A stretch of DNA of 15,780 nucleotides from Leptolinea sp964424035 (GCA_964424035.1 CAYRHB010000090.1:1-15780), one strand, 5' to 3'; positions 7,798-15,727 are shown, counted from the first letter of the stretch. The notes: generated by a model not told the origin, from the sequence alone. Translations and numbers: made by a program.

Positions 7798-8757
7798 TCA
7801 ATCAAATTTGATGGAATTGATCGTTTCTTTCAGCACGGATGCTGATCTCTGCAAGCCGGCAATCTCTTCCTTACTTAAATCCAGCCGTATCGTGCGTTCG
7901 ATCCCACCAACGTCAATCACGCATGGCAGGCTCAGGTAGACATCGTTGATCCCGTAATAATTGTCAATAAAGGTGGATACCGAAAGCACTGTTGCCTGGT
8001 CGCGCAGGATTGCTTCGACAATACGCATCAAACCGGAAGCTATGGCGTAATATGTCGCACCTTTCCGGGAAATGATCTCATACGCGGCATCACGGGTTTG
8101 TGTAAAAATCTCATCAAGGCGTTCCTGCCTGCATCCCATCTTATTGGCTTTACAATATTCCGGCAGACGCATTCCAGCAATATTGGCCAACGACCAGACA
8201 GGGACTTCACTATCACCGTGTTCGCCGATTATGTATCCGTGAACACTGCGGGGATCGACATCAAAGGTCTGGCTCAGTAAATACCGGAAGCGGGCTGTAT
8301 CAAGGATGGTACCCGAGCCTATAACCCGATTGGCTGGAAGACCGGAAAACTTCCATGAAGCGTATGTGAGAACATCCACAGGGTTGGTGGCAACCACGAT
8401 GATCCCGTCAGGGTTGAATTTGACAATGCTTTCCACAATTGAGCGGAAAATGGCAGCATTGCGCTGGATCAGATCCAGCCGCGTTTCACCCGGGCGCTGG
8501 GCACTGCCTGCCGTGATAACCGTGATTGCTGCTCCCGCGCAATCTTCATAGGTTCCTGCCCAGATACGGGTGGGGGAGTGCATGGGAACAGCATGGTTGA
8601 GGTCCATTGCCTCCCCTTCAGCCTTGCTCTTATTGGCATCAATCAACACGATTTCTGATGCCAATCCACTCATAAGAAGGGAATAGGCAAATGTTGCTCC
8701 AACATTTCCTGTTCCCACTATTGCCACTTTTCTTGGATGATGATTTGTATGCACCAT
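7798..8757 (-). CDS. ldh: L-lactate dehydrogenase
   Basis: NAD-dependent reduction of pyruvate to L-lactate, regenerating NAD in fermentation; cytosolic, usually a tetramer. From the ATG at 8757 it has 319 residues. The Rossmann loop GTGNVG is at 15-20 and the NAD-selecting aspartate is D40. The substrate loop AQRPGETR has Q87 at the residue that marks lactate over malate dehydrogenase, and R93 is the mobile-loop arginine. D153 and R156 (ILDTARFR) and the catalytic H180 (GEHGDSEVP) are present. I chose 8757 because GGAGG lies 7 bases upstream (plus-strand 8765-8769). An ATG at 8781 in the same frame has no ribosome site and adds 8 residues of poor match. It converges on mtaB and is divergent from the small orphan gene. 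Confidence 0.96.
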   Translation of the reverse strand: MVHTNHHPRKVAIVGTGNVGATFAYSLLMSGLASEIVLIDANKSKAEGEAMDLNHAVPMHSPTRIWAGTYEDCAGAAITVITAGSAQRPGETRLDLIQRNAAIFRSIVESIVKFNPDGIIVVATNPVDVLTYASWKFSGLPANRVIGSGTILDTARFRYLLSQTFDVDPRSVHGYIIGEHGDSEVPVWSLANIAGMRLPEYCKANKMGCRQERLDEIFTQTRDAAYEIISRKGATYYAIASGLMRIVEAILRDQATVLSVSTFIDNYYGINDVYLSLPCVIDVGGIERTIRLDLSKEEIAGLQRSASVLKETINSIKFD

Positions 8758-8764
8758 TTTCTTT

Positions 8765-8769
8765 CCTCC
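8765..8769 (-). promoter_or_regulatory. Ribosome binding site that fixes the ldh start
   Basis: GGAGG on the minus strand, 7 bases from the ATG at 8757. It lies inside the extension that would be coding if the upstream ATG at 8781 were used, which argues against that start. Confidence 0.85.
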
Positions 8770-8828
8770 GAAAACAATCATCGCATGAACGATGAATATA
8801 AAATTTGTAATATCGACATATATTATCT

Positions 8829-8834
8829 ATTATA
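8829..8834 (-). promoter_or_regulatory. -10 box of the ldh promoter
   Basis: A perfect TATAAT on the minus strand in a very AT-rich gap (8782-8898). The best -35, 17-18 bases upstream, is TTATAA or TATAAA, a partial match. The start site is expected near 8822, giving a leader of about 65 bases. Confidence 0.6.
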
Positions 8835-8887
8835 CCCGAATAAGTTAATTATTTATAAAAAAATATACAAAAACCTTAAGAAAAGTA

Positions 8888-8893
8888 TATAAT
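8888..8893 (+). promoter_or_regulatory. -10 box of the orphan/FIST-like operon
   Basis: A perfect TATAAT at 8888-8893; TATACA at 8864-8869 is a possible -35 with an 18-base spacer. The start site is expected near 8900, about 44 bases before the preferred ATG. It is divergent from the ldh promoter, about 54 bases away. Confidence 0.6.
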
Positions 8894-8943
8894 AAAAGGT
8901 GCAAAGAGCCAGAAGAACCTTAAATGATTTTAAGAAGGGGAAA

Positions 8944-9177
8944 ATGTTGATACCTCCAGCCGATGATATTGTATGGAAAGACCTGTTACTAAAAAAGAAA
9001 AGCTATGAGTTCGAATTCTTGGCTTTAAAAATGCTTTTAGGAAGGTTGATCATGGATATTGAACATGATCCTTCTCCTGAAAACCTGACAAAATGCGCTG
9101 AACAGCTCCATGGTTTGCTCGCTCAAAATGCCAATCTGCCAACAGCCAAACGAGACCTTCAGAAGATTGCAGGATAG
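8944..9177 (+). CDS. Small protein of unknown function (77 residues)
   Basis: I do not recognise this protein. From the ATG at 8944 (purine-rich AAGGGG at 8935-8940) it has 77 residues, with no signal peptide or membrane segment. It is rich in Leu, Lys and Glu and reads as two or three helices, with a proline break around DPSPENL (about residues 42-48). There are no cysteine pairs and no DNA-binding motif that I can see. A GTG at 8899 in the same frame would add 15 basic residues and would be nearly leaderless relative to the -10 box; the ATG with its ribosome site is preferred. The stop TAG at 9175 is 9 bases before the next gene, so the two are almost certainly cotranscribed and may act together. 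Confidence 0.68.
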   Translation: MLIPPADDIVWKDLLLKKKSYEFEFLALKMLLGRLIMDIEHDPSPENLTKCAEQLHGLLAQNANLPTAKRDLQKIAG

Positions 9178-9186
9178 GGGGCTTAC

Positions 9187-10220
9187 ATGAATCGCGTATT
9201 ATTCAGTATTGATGAAGTCAAAGAGATGATCAGCCGGGGATACCATATGTTCCTGGCCGGTGATGAAACAGCCATTCAGCAATTGCCTCGCGGCCATTGG
9301 ATAGCCGGTACAACACCCTACTTTATGGGTGATAGTGGTGGTTTGATCACGAAAGATAAAATTCTTGTCACCGGGGTTCCGGGTTATACCGTAAACGTAA
9401 AGAAACATGTTTACGATGTTGATTCAATTTCGAATGTATATCAGGATATTCCGGACAACGGGTTTGGTTTTATCTTGATCCCTGCTTTCTCCGAAATTCA
9501 TAAAGATTTCGCGCTGAAAGCCCCGAACTTCCCGAATTTCGCGACAAAACCACTGCTTGGTTGGATCTCTGGAGTTTTACTGGATGACCTGGGAAAATCA
9601 ACTCCGAAAGTGATCAACGGGGAAACCGGGGAATACTATACGGATAAAGCTTTAATGATGGCTGTCCAATTACCACCTGATAAGATCGCCGATATCGGGA
9701 TATTGAATATTTTCAAACAGGGGAGTGGAGATACGATCACTTTCGATACGGACGGCTTTTCGGCAACAGAAGCCTGGGTAAACGGATCGGTTGTCAATTT
9801 TGCCGACTATGTTCTCGAAAACAAGGTCGATACCAAATTACCACTGGTGGCTGACTACAGCGGGGCGGCGATCAACATCAGTATTCAAGCAGTTGATGCG
9901 GATAACCATGAGGTCTCGTTTTACGCTCNNNNNNNNNNTTCAAGGATGTGCGATACCGTTTTGCAGCCCCGGTTGATAACTACTTCCGGGAGTTCATGTC
10001 ACTGGTCCTTGAAGGCGATTTTGAAGAAAACATCAACATCAACATGAGCAATGAGAAACAGATCCTGTTTTCCTGTAATTGCATTTTGAATTTTGTCTAT
10101 TCAAACCTGGAAGGTTTGAAAACCGGCCAGATGGTGGGGCCCATCACTTTCGGTGAAGTGGCTTATCAACTGGTAAACCAAACCCTTGTATACCTTACTA
10201 TATACAATCAGCCGGGATAA
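9187..10220 (+). CDS. Uncharacterised protein with a FIST-like C-terminal region, interrupted by an assembly gap
   Basis: One gene split by 10 Ns at 9929-9938. The first part (9187-9928) gives 247 residues and the second (9939-10220, in another frame) gives 93, about 340 or a little more in total. The ATG at 9187 has a good ribosome site (AGGGGG, 5-base spacing). There is no signal peptide, membrane helix or obvious catalytic motif. Notable segments are LAGDET at 23-28, LPRGHWIAGTTPYFM at about 33-47 and LPLVADYSGAAINISIQ at about 218-234. The tail has FSCNC and GPITFGEVAYQLVNQTL, which resembles the end of FIST_C sensor domains (GE followed by a conserved NqT). FIST domains are proposed small-ligand sensors; the link here is pattern-based and unproven. 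It may equally be a separate family of unknown function. It is cotranscribed with the 77-residue gene. Confidence 0.72.
9929..9938. other. Assembly gap (10 Ns) inside the FIST-like gene
   Basis: Ten Ns. Frame arithmetic shows the real gap cannot be 10 bases if the gene is intact: joining the frame ending at 9927 to the frame starting at 9939 needs a true length of 2 modulo 3, for example 8 or 11. The Ns are probably a scaffold placeholder. Confidence 0.98.
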
Positions 10221-10243
10221 CCACGTTCGACCGCATGATCTCC

Positions 10244-10274
10244 AAGAGACCTCATTCCCAGAGGTCTCTTTTTT
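10244..10274 (+). terminator. Rho-independent terminator after the FIST-like gene
   Basis: A perfect 10-bp stem (AAGAGACCTC at 10244-10253 pairing with GAGGTCTCTT at 10261-10270), a 7-base loop and a six-T run (10269-10274), 23 bases after the stop codon. It separates this unit from the pantothenate operon. Confidence 0.9.
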
Positions 10275-10289
10275 AAACAGATACGGTTT

Positions 10290-10295
10290 TATAAT
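10290..10295 (+). promoter_or_regulatory. -10 box of the panBEC operon
   Basis: A perfect TATAAT 16 bases after the T run of the previous terminator. The start site is expected near 10302. The region for the -35 overlaps the terminator and matches poorly, so the promoter may need an activator or be of modest strength. The panB ribosome site (GAGAGG at 10321-10326) follows. Confidence 0.5.
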
Positions 10296-10330
10296 CTTAA
10301 GAGATTTTATGAAAAAGGAAGAGAGGTCGC

Positions 10331-11194
10331 ATGTCGCAGGCGGTTGAACCACGCAAAAAGAAGATCACCACGCAGACCTTCTTGCAGATGAAAAAACGCG
10401 GAGAGAAAATATCCATGCTCACCGCTTATGACGCCCTGACTGCCGGGATCATGGATGAGAGCGGAGTACATTCCATCCTGGTTGGCGATTCCCTGGGAAT
10501 GGTCGTGCTCGGATATGAAACCACCCTGCAGGTAACCCTGGAAGATATGTTGCACCACTGCAAGGCAGTCTCACGCGGAGCTAAGAATGCACTTCTGGTG
10601 GGCGATCTCCCATTTATGACCTACCAGGTTAGTGTGGAAGAAGCGGTCCGTAATTCAGGAAGGATGCTTCAGGAAGCCGGAATGCATGCAGTCAAATTGG
10701 AAGGTGGGCGCGAACGGTCTGAAACTGTCAAGGCGATCATCGCTGCCGGAATTCCTGTTATGGGGCATCTGGGTTTGACCCCCCAATCGGTGAACCAGTT
10801 TGGAGGATTTTCTGTTCAGGCCAATACGTCTGAATCCGCAAAACGGCTGCTGGAAGACGCTTTGATCCTTCAGGAAAGCGGATGTTTCAGCCTGGTTCTT
10901 GAATCGATTCCCGCTCGTCTGGCAGCGGTTGTATCAAAACGGCTGGATATTCCCACCATAGGCATTGGAGCCGGTGCCGGGTGTGATGGACAGGTACTGG
11001 TTACGCCGGACATGATCGGTTTGTTCAGTCGTTTCACCCCACGGTTCGTAAAAAAATACGCGAATTTTCATGATTCAATGCAGGATGCTTTTTCCATGTA
11101 TGTATCTGAAGTACAAAACGGTACTTTCCCCGGTCCGGAACAAACCTATGAAATGCCGGATGCCGAATGGGATGAAACCTTGCGGCTCCTGTAA
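10331..11194 (+). CDS. panB: 3-methyl-2-oxobutanoate hydroxymethyltransferase
   Basis: First step of pantothenate synthesis: adds a hydroxymethyl group from 5,10-methylenetetrahydrofolate to alpha-ketoisovalerate, giving ketopantoate. The 287 residues form the usual TIM barrel. The family motifs are TAYDA at 31-35 and VGDSLGMVVLGY at 51-62. The metal ligands are D53, D92 and E124, and the general base is E191 in LVLESIPA. HLGLTPQS at 146-153 and GIGAGAGCDGQ at about 211-221 are also typical. The ATG at 10331 has GAGAGG 4 bases upstream. It is the first gene of panB-panE-panC, 6 bases before panE. Nothing unusual in the active site. Confidence 0.97.
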   Translation: MSQAVEPRKKKITTQTFLQMKKRGEKISMLTAYDALTAGIMDESGVHSILVGDSLGMVVLGYETTLQVTLEDMLHHCKAVSRGAKNALLVGDLPFMTYQVSVEEAVRNSGRMLQEAGMHAVKLEGGRERSETVKAIIAAGIPVMGHLGLTPQSVNQFGGFSVQANTSESAKRLLEDALILQESGCFSLVLESIPARLAAVVSKRLDIPTIGIGAGAGCDGQVLVTPDMIGLFSRFTPRFVKKYANFHDSMQDAFSMYVSEVQNGTFPGPEQTYEMPDAEWDETLRLL

Positions 11195-11200
11195 ATTGAT

Positions 11201-12100
11201 ATGACCCGCGATATTCTGATCATAGGAACCGGCGCGCTTGCCTGTCTGTTTGCCTCACGCCTTTCCCAAAGTGGTACTAAAGTGACCATGACAGGAACCT
11301 GGGTTGATGCATTGCGTGCGCTTCGTGAAAAGGGGGTTGGGTTGGTTGAAACAGGCAGCAGCAGCCCTGTTTTTATTCCGGTGGATGTGCTGGACCCGGT
11401 GAATACTAATAAGAAGTTTTCACACGCGATATTGCTGACCAAGGCATATCAAGTCAGAGAAGCCATTTACAGGGTCGCTTCGAATCTAAAGAAAGGTGCG
11501 GTAATCCTTTCTTTGCAAAACGGGTTGACCGCGCGAAAGGTTATGGAGGCGTACCAAAATAGTATTCATCCATTATCGGGTGTCACAACCTGTGCCGCTG
11601 AAATCCTGCAACCGGGTATTGCCCGGCAAAACGGTGGATCCTCTGTGCGGATTGAAAGGAATGAGTTCGCCGGACCATTTTCTGATCTACTGTGTCAAAC
11701 CGGGTTTGATGTTTCACTGGACGATCATATCCTGGAAGCGATCTGGGAAAAGGCCATTATCAACTCTGCCGCAAATCCGACAGGCGCTTTATTGGGGAAA
11801 CGCAATGGCGAACTATTGGCGATTCCAGGGGTTATGGATATTATGGACAATCTGATCCAGGAAGCCTGTACCGTGGCAAAAGCAGAGGGATATGCAATCG
11901 GCGAAAATGATTTAAAGGTCCGGCTTCGAAAGATATTGCAGGAAACATCAAAAAATCGTTGTTCCATGTTACAGGATGTACAGAATGGGCGGATGACCGA
12001 AATAGACTCCATAAATGGAGAGATCCTCCGGCTTGCCGGTAAATACGGGATCAACACACCGGTACAAAACACAATTACAAACCTGATTCGAGTAATCTGA
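11201..12100 (+). CDS. panE: 2-dehydropantoate 2-reductase
   Basis: Reduces ketopantoate to D-pantoate with NADPH, the second step of the pathway. The 299 residues have an N-terminal Rossmann domain and a helical C-terminal domain. Residues matching the known catalytic set are K184 and N188 in IWEKAIINSAANPTGA, N192, and E268 in GRMTEIDSINGE. The nucleotide loop is GTGALA at 9-14, so the third glycine of the usual GxGxxG is alanine. The ATG at 11201 lies 6 bases after the panB stop and has no visible ribosome site, which suggests translational coupling to panB. Context between panB and panC makes the ketopantoate reductase assignment firmer than for isolated members of this family. Confidence 0.93.
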   Translation: MTRDILIIGTGALACLFASRLSQSGTKVTMTGTWVDALRALREKGVGLVETGSSSPVFIPVDVLDPVNTNKKFSHAILLTKAYQVREAIYRVASNLKKGAVILSLQNGLTARKVMEAYQNSIHPLSGVTTCAAEILQPGIARQNGGSSVRIERNEFAGPFSDLLCQTGFDVSLDDHILEAIWEKAIINSAANPTGALLGKRNGELLAIPGVMDIMDNLIQEACTVAKAEGYAIGENDLKVRLRKILQETSKNRCSMLQDVQNGRMTEIDSINGEILRLAGKYGINTPVQNTITNLIRVI

Positions 12101-12116
12101 AAGAGGTGAAATCATT

Positions 12117-12980
12117 ATGGAAATAGTCAGGACTTTGGAGGAACTTCGAGCTGCCCGGCGAAAAATGACCGGTTATGTTGGTCTGGTTCCCACCATGGGA
12201 TTTTTGCACGCGGGACATATATCACTGGTAAAGAGAGCGGTTTCTGAATGTGACCATGTTATTGTCAGTGTGTTTGTCAATCCAACGCAATTTAGCCCAA
12301 CGGAGGATTTCGCATCCTATCCACGCGATCTTGAGCGTGATGCAGCCCTGGTACAGGACGCGGGTGCTCAGCTGGTTTGGGCTCCGACGGATCAGGTAAT
12401 GTACCCGGCCGGATACCAGACATATATCTCAGTGGAAGAAATTACAAAAGTCCTCGAGGGCGCCATGCGGCCTACCCATTTCAGGGGGGTTACCACAGTG
12501 GTGGCAAAACTGTTTATTGCGGTACAACCGGATAAAGCCTATTTTGGACAGAAAGACGCGCAACAGGTGGCCGTTCTATCACGGATGGTGGATGATTTGA
12601 ACTTCAATCTGGAAATGGTGGTTTGTCCGATTGTCCGGGAAAAAGACGGTCTGGCACTATCCAGCCGGAATACTTATCTGGATGATGACCAGCGCCGGGC
12701 AGCGCTGGTCCTCTCCCGGTCTCTACGACGGGCCAGAGCAGTCTTTCTAGCTGGCGAAAAGGACACACAAAAGATACGGACAGCCATGGATGAAGTCTTC
12801 CTGTCTGAGCCCGCAGCTAAGGTACAATATATTTCCATCGCTGACACTACAACATTGCAGGAGATTCAGCGAATTGAGACCCAGGCACTGGTTTCCATGG
12901 CTTTATATGTTGGAAAGACCCGCCTGATCGATAACACGATCCTGGGAAAACCAGACACCAGTCTCGATTCGATTGGCTGA
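12117..12980 (+). CDS. panC: Pantothenate synthetase (pantoate-beta-alanine ligase)
   Basis: Joins D-pantoate and beta-alanine using ATP through a pantoyl-adenylate. The 287 residues match the family length. PTMGFLHAGH at 25-34 carries the HxGH nucleotide motif (H31, H34). FVNPTQF at 53-59 holds the pantoate-binding glutamine Q58, YFGQKDAQQ is at 142-150, and KDGLALSSRN at 176-185 is the KMSKS-like loop. The ATG at 12117 follows GAGGTGA at 12103-12109 with ideal spacing, 16 bases after panE. panD, which supplies beta-alanine, is not in the window. No terminator is visible after this gene, so some transcripts may read into the permease operon. Confidence 0.97.
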   Translation: MEIVRTLEELRAARRKMTGYVGLVPTMGFLHAGHISLVKRAVSECDHVIVSVFVNPTQFSPTEDFASYPRDLERDAALVQDAGAQLVWAPTDQVMYPAGYQTYISVEEITKVLEGAMRPTHFRGVTTVVAKLFIAVQPDKAYFGQKDAQQVAVLSRMVDDLNFNLEMVVCPIVREKDGLALSSRNTYLDDDQRRAALVLSRSLRRARAVFLAGEKDTQKIRTAMDEVFLSEPAAKVQYISIADTTTLQEIQRIETQALVSMALYVGKTRLIDNTILGKPDTSLDSIG

Positions 12981-13003
12981 TGAAATGAACACCCTCCCAA
13001 ATC

Positions 13004-13032
13004 TTGTATCTTGGTATTAATACCTGTATAAT
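13004..13032 (+). promoter_or_regulatory. Promoter of the permease/RCK operon
   Basis: -35 TTGTAT (13004-13009), a 17-base spacer, and a perfect -10 TATAAT (13027-13032). The start site is expected near 13039, about 30 bases before the GTG. A 12-bp palindrome fills most of the spacer. Confidence 0.65.
13013..13024. repeat. 12-bp perfect palindrome in the promoter spacer, candidate operator
   Basis: GGTATTAATACC reads the same on both strands and lies between the -35 and -10 boxes of the permease operon. A dimeric repressor bound here would block RNA polymerase. A weak hairpin is the alternative, but there is no T run after it. The operator role is inferred. Confidence 0.45.
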
Positions 13033-13068
13033 CATACGCCTTGCTATTAAGAAGAAGAAGAGAGAACG

Positions 13069-15048
13069 GTGGAAAATAAAGACCTGGATGCAGGTATAAA
13101 AATGAACATCGACGATGAAAGAGGCACAACGGTTCTTCGTCGTGATTCAAAATACGAACCCAATCAGTCGCTTTCAACTTTCCTGATTGGAAGACCTCTG
13201 GCTACTGCAGATGAAGCCGATCAGACGATTGGCAAAGCGATCGGTTTGGCGGTTTTTTCCTCAGATGCGCTTTCCTCGGTAGCCTATGCTCCGCAGGAAA
13301 TGCTCATCATTCTGGCAGCAGCGGGTGTTACAGCTTTCCCTATCTCCATCCCGCTTGCCCTGGCTATTTGTGGTTTGCTGGCTGTATTGATCTTTTCTTA
13401 TGAGCAGACCATTCATACCTACCCGAATGGTGGCGGAGCGTATATCGTTTCCCGCGACAATCTGGGAGAGTTACCTGCCCAGATTGCTGCCGCCGCCTTG
13501 TTGACAGATTACATTCTGACTGTTGCTGTCTCTGTTTCATCAGGGGTAGCGCAAATCACATCAGCTTATATGTTCCTGTATCCATACCGTGTGGAGATTG
13601 GCGTTTTGATGGTCATGTTTATCATGCTCATCAATCTGCGCGGGGTGAAGGAATCAGGAAAAGCGCTGGCCATACCAACCTATTTCTTTTTGGCCACCAT
13701 GTTGACTTTGCTCACAGTCGGGTTTTATAAATACTTCACAGGATCGCTAGATCAGGTCGTGGATCCTCCCATGGATATTCTCAGGGAGCACACAGTTCTC
13801 CAACCCATCACGCTTTTCCTGATTTTAAAAGCCTTTGCCAGCGGAACTACCGCTCTAACCGGTGTGGAAGCCATTTCGAATGGGATCACGGCTTTCAAAG
13901 AGCCGAAAAGTGACAATGCCGGAAAAACCCTGATCATGATGGCGGTCATTCTTGGTTCGACCATGTTTTCCATCACATATCTGGCCAACCAGATCGGTGG
14001 CTTGCCATCTGAAGAAGAGACTATGATCTCGCAGCTGGCCCGCACGGCATTTGATTCCAGAGGTGCACTTTACCTGATGGTGATCGCAGCAACCACTGTT
14101 ATTCTCATCATGGCAGCCAATACAGCCTTCGCCGGATTCCCGCGTTTAAGTGCCATGGTTGGGGAAGATGGTTTTCTACCCCGGCAATTGGCGTTCAGGG
14201 GAAGCCGCCTGGTGTATTCACGCGGTATTGTTGTGCTGGCACTGATTGCTTCGCTGCTGATCGTGATTTTCCAGGCCAGTGTGACCAAATTGATCCCGTT
14301 ATATGCCATCGGGGTGTTTCTAAGTTTTACCCTGTCACAGTTCGGTATGGCTCACCGTTGGTGGAAATCCGGAAAACTAAGACCGGGCGAAGAAATTGTT
14401 GAAAAAGGTTCCACCGTTCATTTTGATAAGAAATGGTTATTCAAGATGATCGCCAATGGGTTTGGCGGTGTATGTACATTTGTTGTTATGTGCGTATTTG
14501 CCGTCACCAAATTTACGGATGGGGCATATGTGGTGATCATCCTGATGCCGGCTCTGGTGGTTTGTTTTTATGCCATTCACAGGCATTACCGGAATCTGGC
14601 GAAGAACCTGTCATTGGATGATTACATTTCGCCCAGCAGGATCGCCCGCCACCGGGTCATCCTACCCATTGGTGGGGTTCATAGAGGATCACTGGCTGCC
14701 CTCCGCTATGCCAAAACGCTGTCCCAGGACATAACAGCGGTGCATGTGTCCATCGACGAGAATGAAACCCAAAAGGTCCAACAAAAGTGGGAAACCTATG
14801 GAGATGGAACCCGCCTGGTTATCCTGGAATCACCGTACCGGCTTTTTATTGACCCGCTTTTGATGTACATTGATGAAATCGATAAAAACCGGCAGGCAAA
14901 TGACATAATCACCATTGTCGTTCCTGAATTTGTTCCCCGCCAGGTACTTGCCAACACGTTGCACACCCAGACGGCGGTTGAATTGCGAATGGCTTTGCGA
15001 TTCCGCAAAGATATTGTTATCACCAATGTCCCGTATGTGGTGGACTAG
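13069..15048 (+). CDS. APC-superfamily permease with C-terminal cytoplasmic domain, KimA-like potassium importer candidate
   Basis: 659 residues: a hydrophilic N-terminus (1-50), about twelve membrane helices from about 55 to 505, then a soluble domain of about 150 residues with a USP-like alpha/beta pattern. The first helix carries SSDALSSVAYAPQE at 64-77, the hallmark of the KimA group of KUP-like potassium transporters; D66 and Y73 match residues that I recall as potassium-site residues in Bacillus KimA. YPNGGGAY at 118-125 is the helix-3 motif. Total length and C-terminal domain also fit KimA. Two RCK genes follow. Start GTG at 13069 after a purine-rich AAGAGAGAA stretch; an ATG at 13102 lacks a ribosome site. 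Main alternative: an amino-acid permease of the same superfamily. Confidence 0.82.
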   Translation: MENKDLDAGIKMNIDDERGTTVLRRDSKYEPNQSLSTFLIGRPLATADEADQTIGKAIGLAVFSSDALSSVAYAPQEMLIILAAAGVTAFPISIPLALAICGLLAVLIFSYEQTIHTYPNGGGAYIVSRDNLGELPAQIAAAALLTDYILTVAVSVSSGVAQITSAYMFLYPYRVEIGVLMVMFIMLINLRGVKESGKALAIPTYFFLATMLTLLTVGFYKYFTGSLDQVVDPPMDILREHTVLQPITLFLILKAFASGTTALTGVEAISNGITAFKEPKSDNAGKTLIMMAVILGSTMFSITYLANQIGGLPSEEETMISQLARTAFDSRGALYLMVIAATTVILIMAANTAFAGFPRLSAMVGEDGFLPRQLAFRGSRLVYSRGIVVLALIASLLIVIFQASVTKLIPLYAIGVFLSFTLSQFGMAHRWWKSGKLRPGEEIVEKGSTVHFDKKWLFKMIANGFGGVCTFVVMCVFAVTKFTDGAYVVIILMPALVVCFYAIHRHYRNLAKNLSLDDYISPSRIARHRVILPIGGVHRGSLAALRYAKTLSQDITAVHVSIDENETQKVQQKWETYGDGTRLVILESPYRLFIDPLLMYIDEIDKNRQANDIITIVVPEFVPRQVLANTLHTQTAVELRMALRFRKDIVITNVPYVVD

Positions 15049-15060
15049 GGAGAAGAGAAG

Positions 15061-15726
15061 ATGAAAGTCATTGTGATCGGCTGTGGTCGCCTGGGAGCGG
15101 AATTGGCCTACAACCTGTACAAACGAGGGCACGATGTTTCAGTTATCGATATAGTTCCCGCATCCTTTAATAATCTTCCAGCTGATTTCCAGGGTCGATT
15201 GAATGAGGGCGAAGCATTGAGCCAGGATGTTCTACACCGGGCTGGAATTGAAAAGGCGGATGCCGTGGCGGTGGTTACCAATTCGGATGCTTTGAATACG
15301 GTTGCCGCATATGTTGCCAAAAGCGTCTATAAAGTACCGAATGTTCTGGCACGTAATTATGACCCCCGTACCAGGGAGCTATTTGAGAGTTTTGGACTTC
15401 AGACGGTCAGTTCCACAAGTTGGGGAGCTCAGCGTATGGAAGAGTTGATCTTCCACTCCGATGTCCGGACTGTATTTTCTGCCGGCAACGGAGAGGTTGA
15501 ACTCTACGAAGTGGTAATCACTCCCTACTGGGATGGCAAGACCTTCAACGATTTGATCGATTGTGAAAACTGCCTGCCTGTTTCACTGACCCGCGCAGGA
15601 CGCGCCATCATCCCCGATCGTGACACAAAACTTAACGAGCGTGATGTGGCATTGATCAGTGCGACTTTCGAAGGTATTGAAGGTTTGCGTCGTCGATTAA
15701 TGAATCTTGACCAGCAGGAGGCCTGA
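15061..15726 (+). CDS. TrkA/KtrA-type RCK regulatory protein
   Basis: Cytoplasmic nucleotide-sensing regulator of a potassium channel or transporter. The 221 residues hold one RCK_N Rossmann domain (about 1-120), with GCGRLG at 7-12 and the ribose-binding acid D30, and one RCK_C domain (about 140-205). This single-RCK form resembles KtrA or KtrC rather than the double E. coli TrkA. In Firmicutes, RCK_C domains of this kind bind c-di-AMP; whether this one does cannot be told from sequence alone. The ATG at 15061 has GGGAG 8 bases upstream. It is 12 bases after the permease and 1 base before a second RCK gene, so the three form one operon. Confidence 0.92.
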   Translation: MKVIVIGCGRLGAELAYNLYKRGHDVSVIDIVPASFNNLPADFQGRLNEGEALSQDVLHRAGIEKADAVAVVTNSDALNTVAAYVAKSVYKVPNVLARNYDPRTRELFESFGLQTVSSTSWGAQRMEELIFHSDVRTVFSAGNGEVELYEVVITPYWDGKTFNDLIDCENCLPVSLTRAGRAIIPDRDTKLNERDVALISATFEGIEGLRRRLMNLDQQEA

Positions 15727-15727
15727 C

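Noticed and set aside
8758..8781. Longer ldh start at 8781
   Set aside because: The strong GGAGG for the ATG at 8757 lies inside this extension, and the extra residues are not part of the Rossmann fold.
8899..8943. GTG at 8899 as start of the small orphan gene
   Set aside because: It lies at the predicted transcription start and adds 15 basic residues. Possible as a leaderless start, but the ATG at 8944 has a purine-rich ribosome site. Not excluded.
9939..10220. Second half of the FIST-like gene as a separate gene starting at 9948
   Set aside because: No ribosome site at 9948, the frame is open back to the gap, and the sequence continues the upstream half; it is one gene broken by Ns.
13013..13024. 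Palindrome as a terminator for panBEC
   Set aside because: Only 6 bp per arm, AT-rich, no loop and no T run.
13069..15048. Amino-acid permease as the main call
   Set aside because: The helix-1 motif SSDALSSVAYA, the C-terminal USP-like domain and the RCK neighbours favour a KimA-like potassium transporter; kept only as an alternative.
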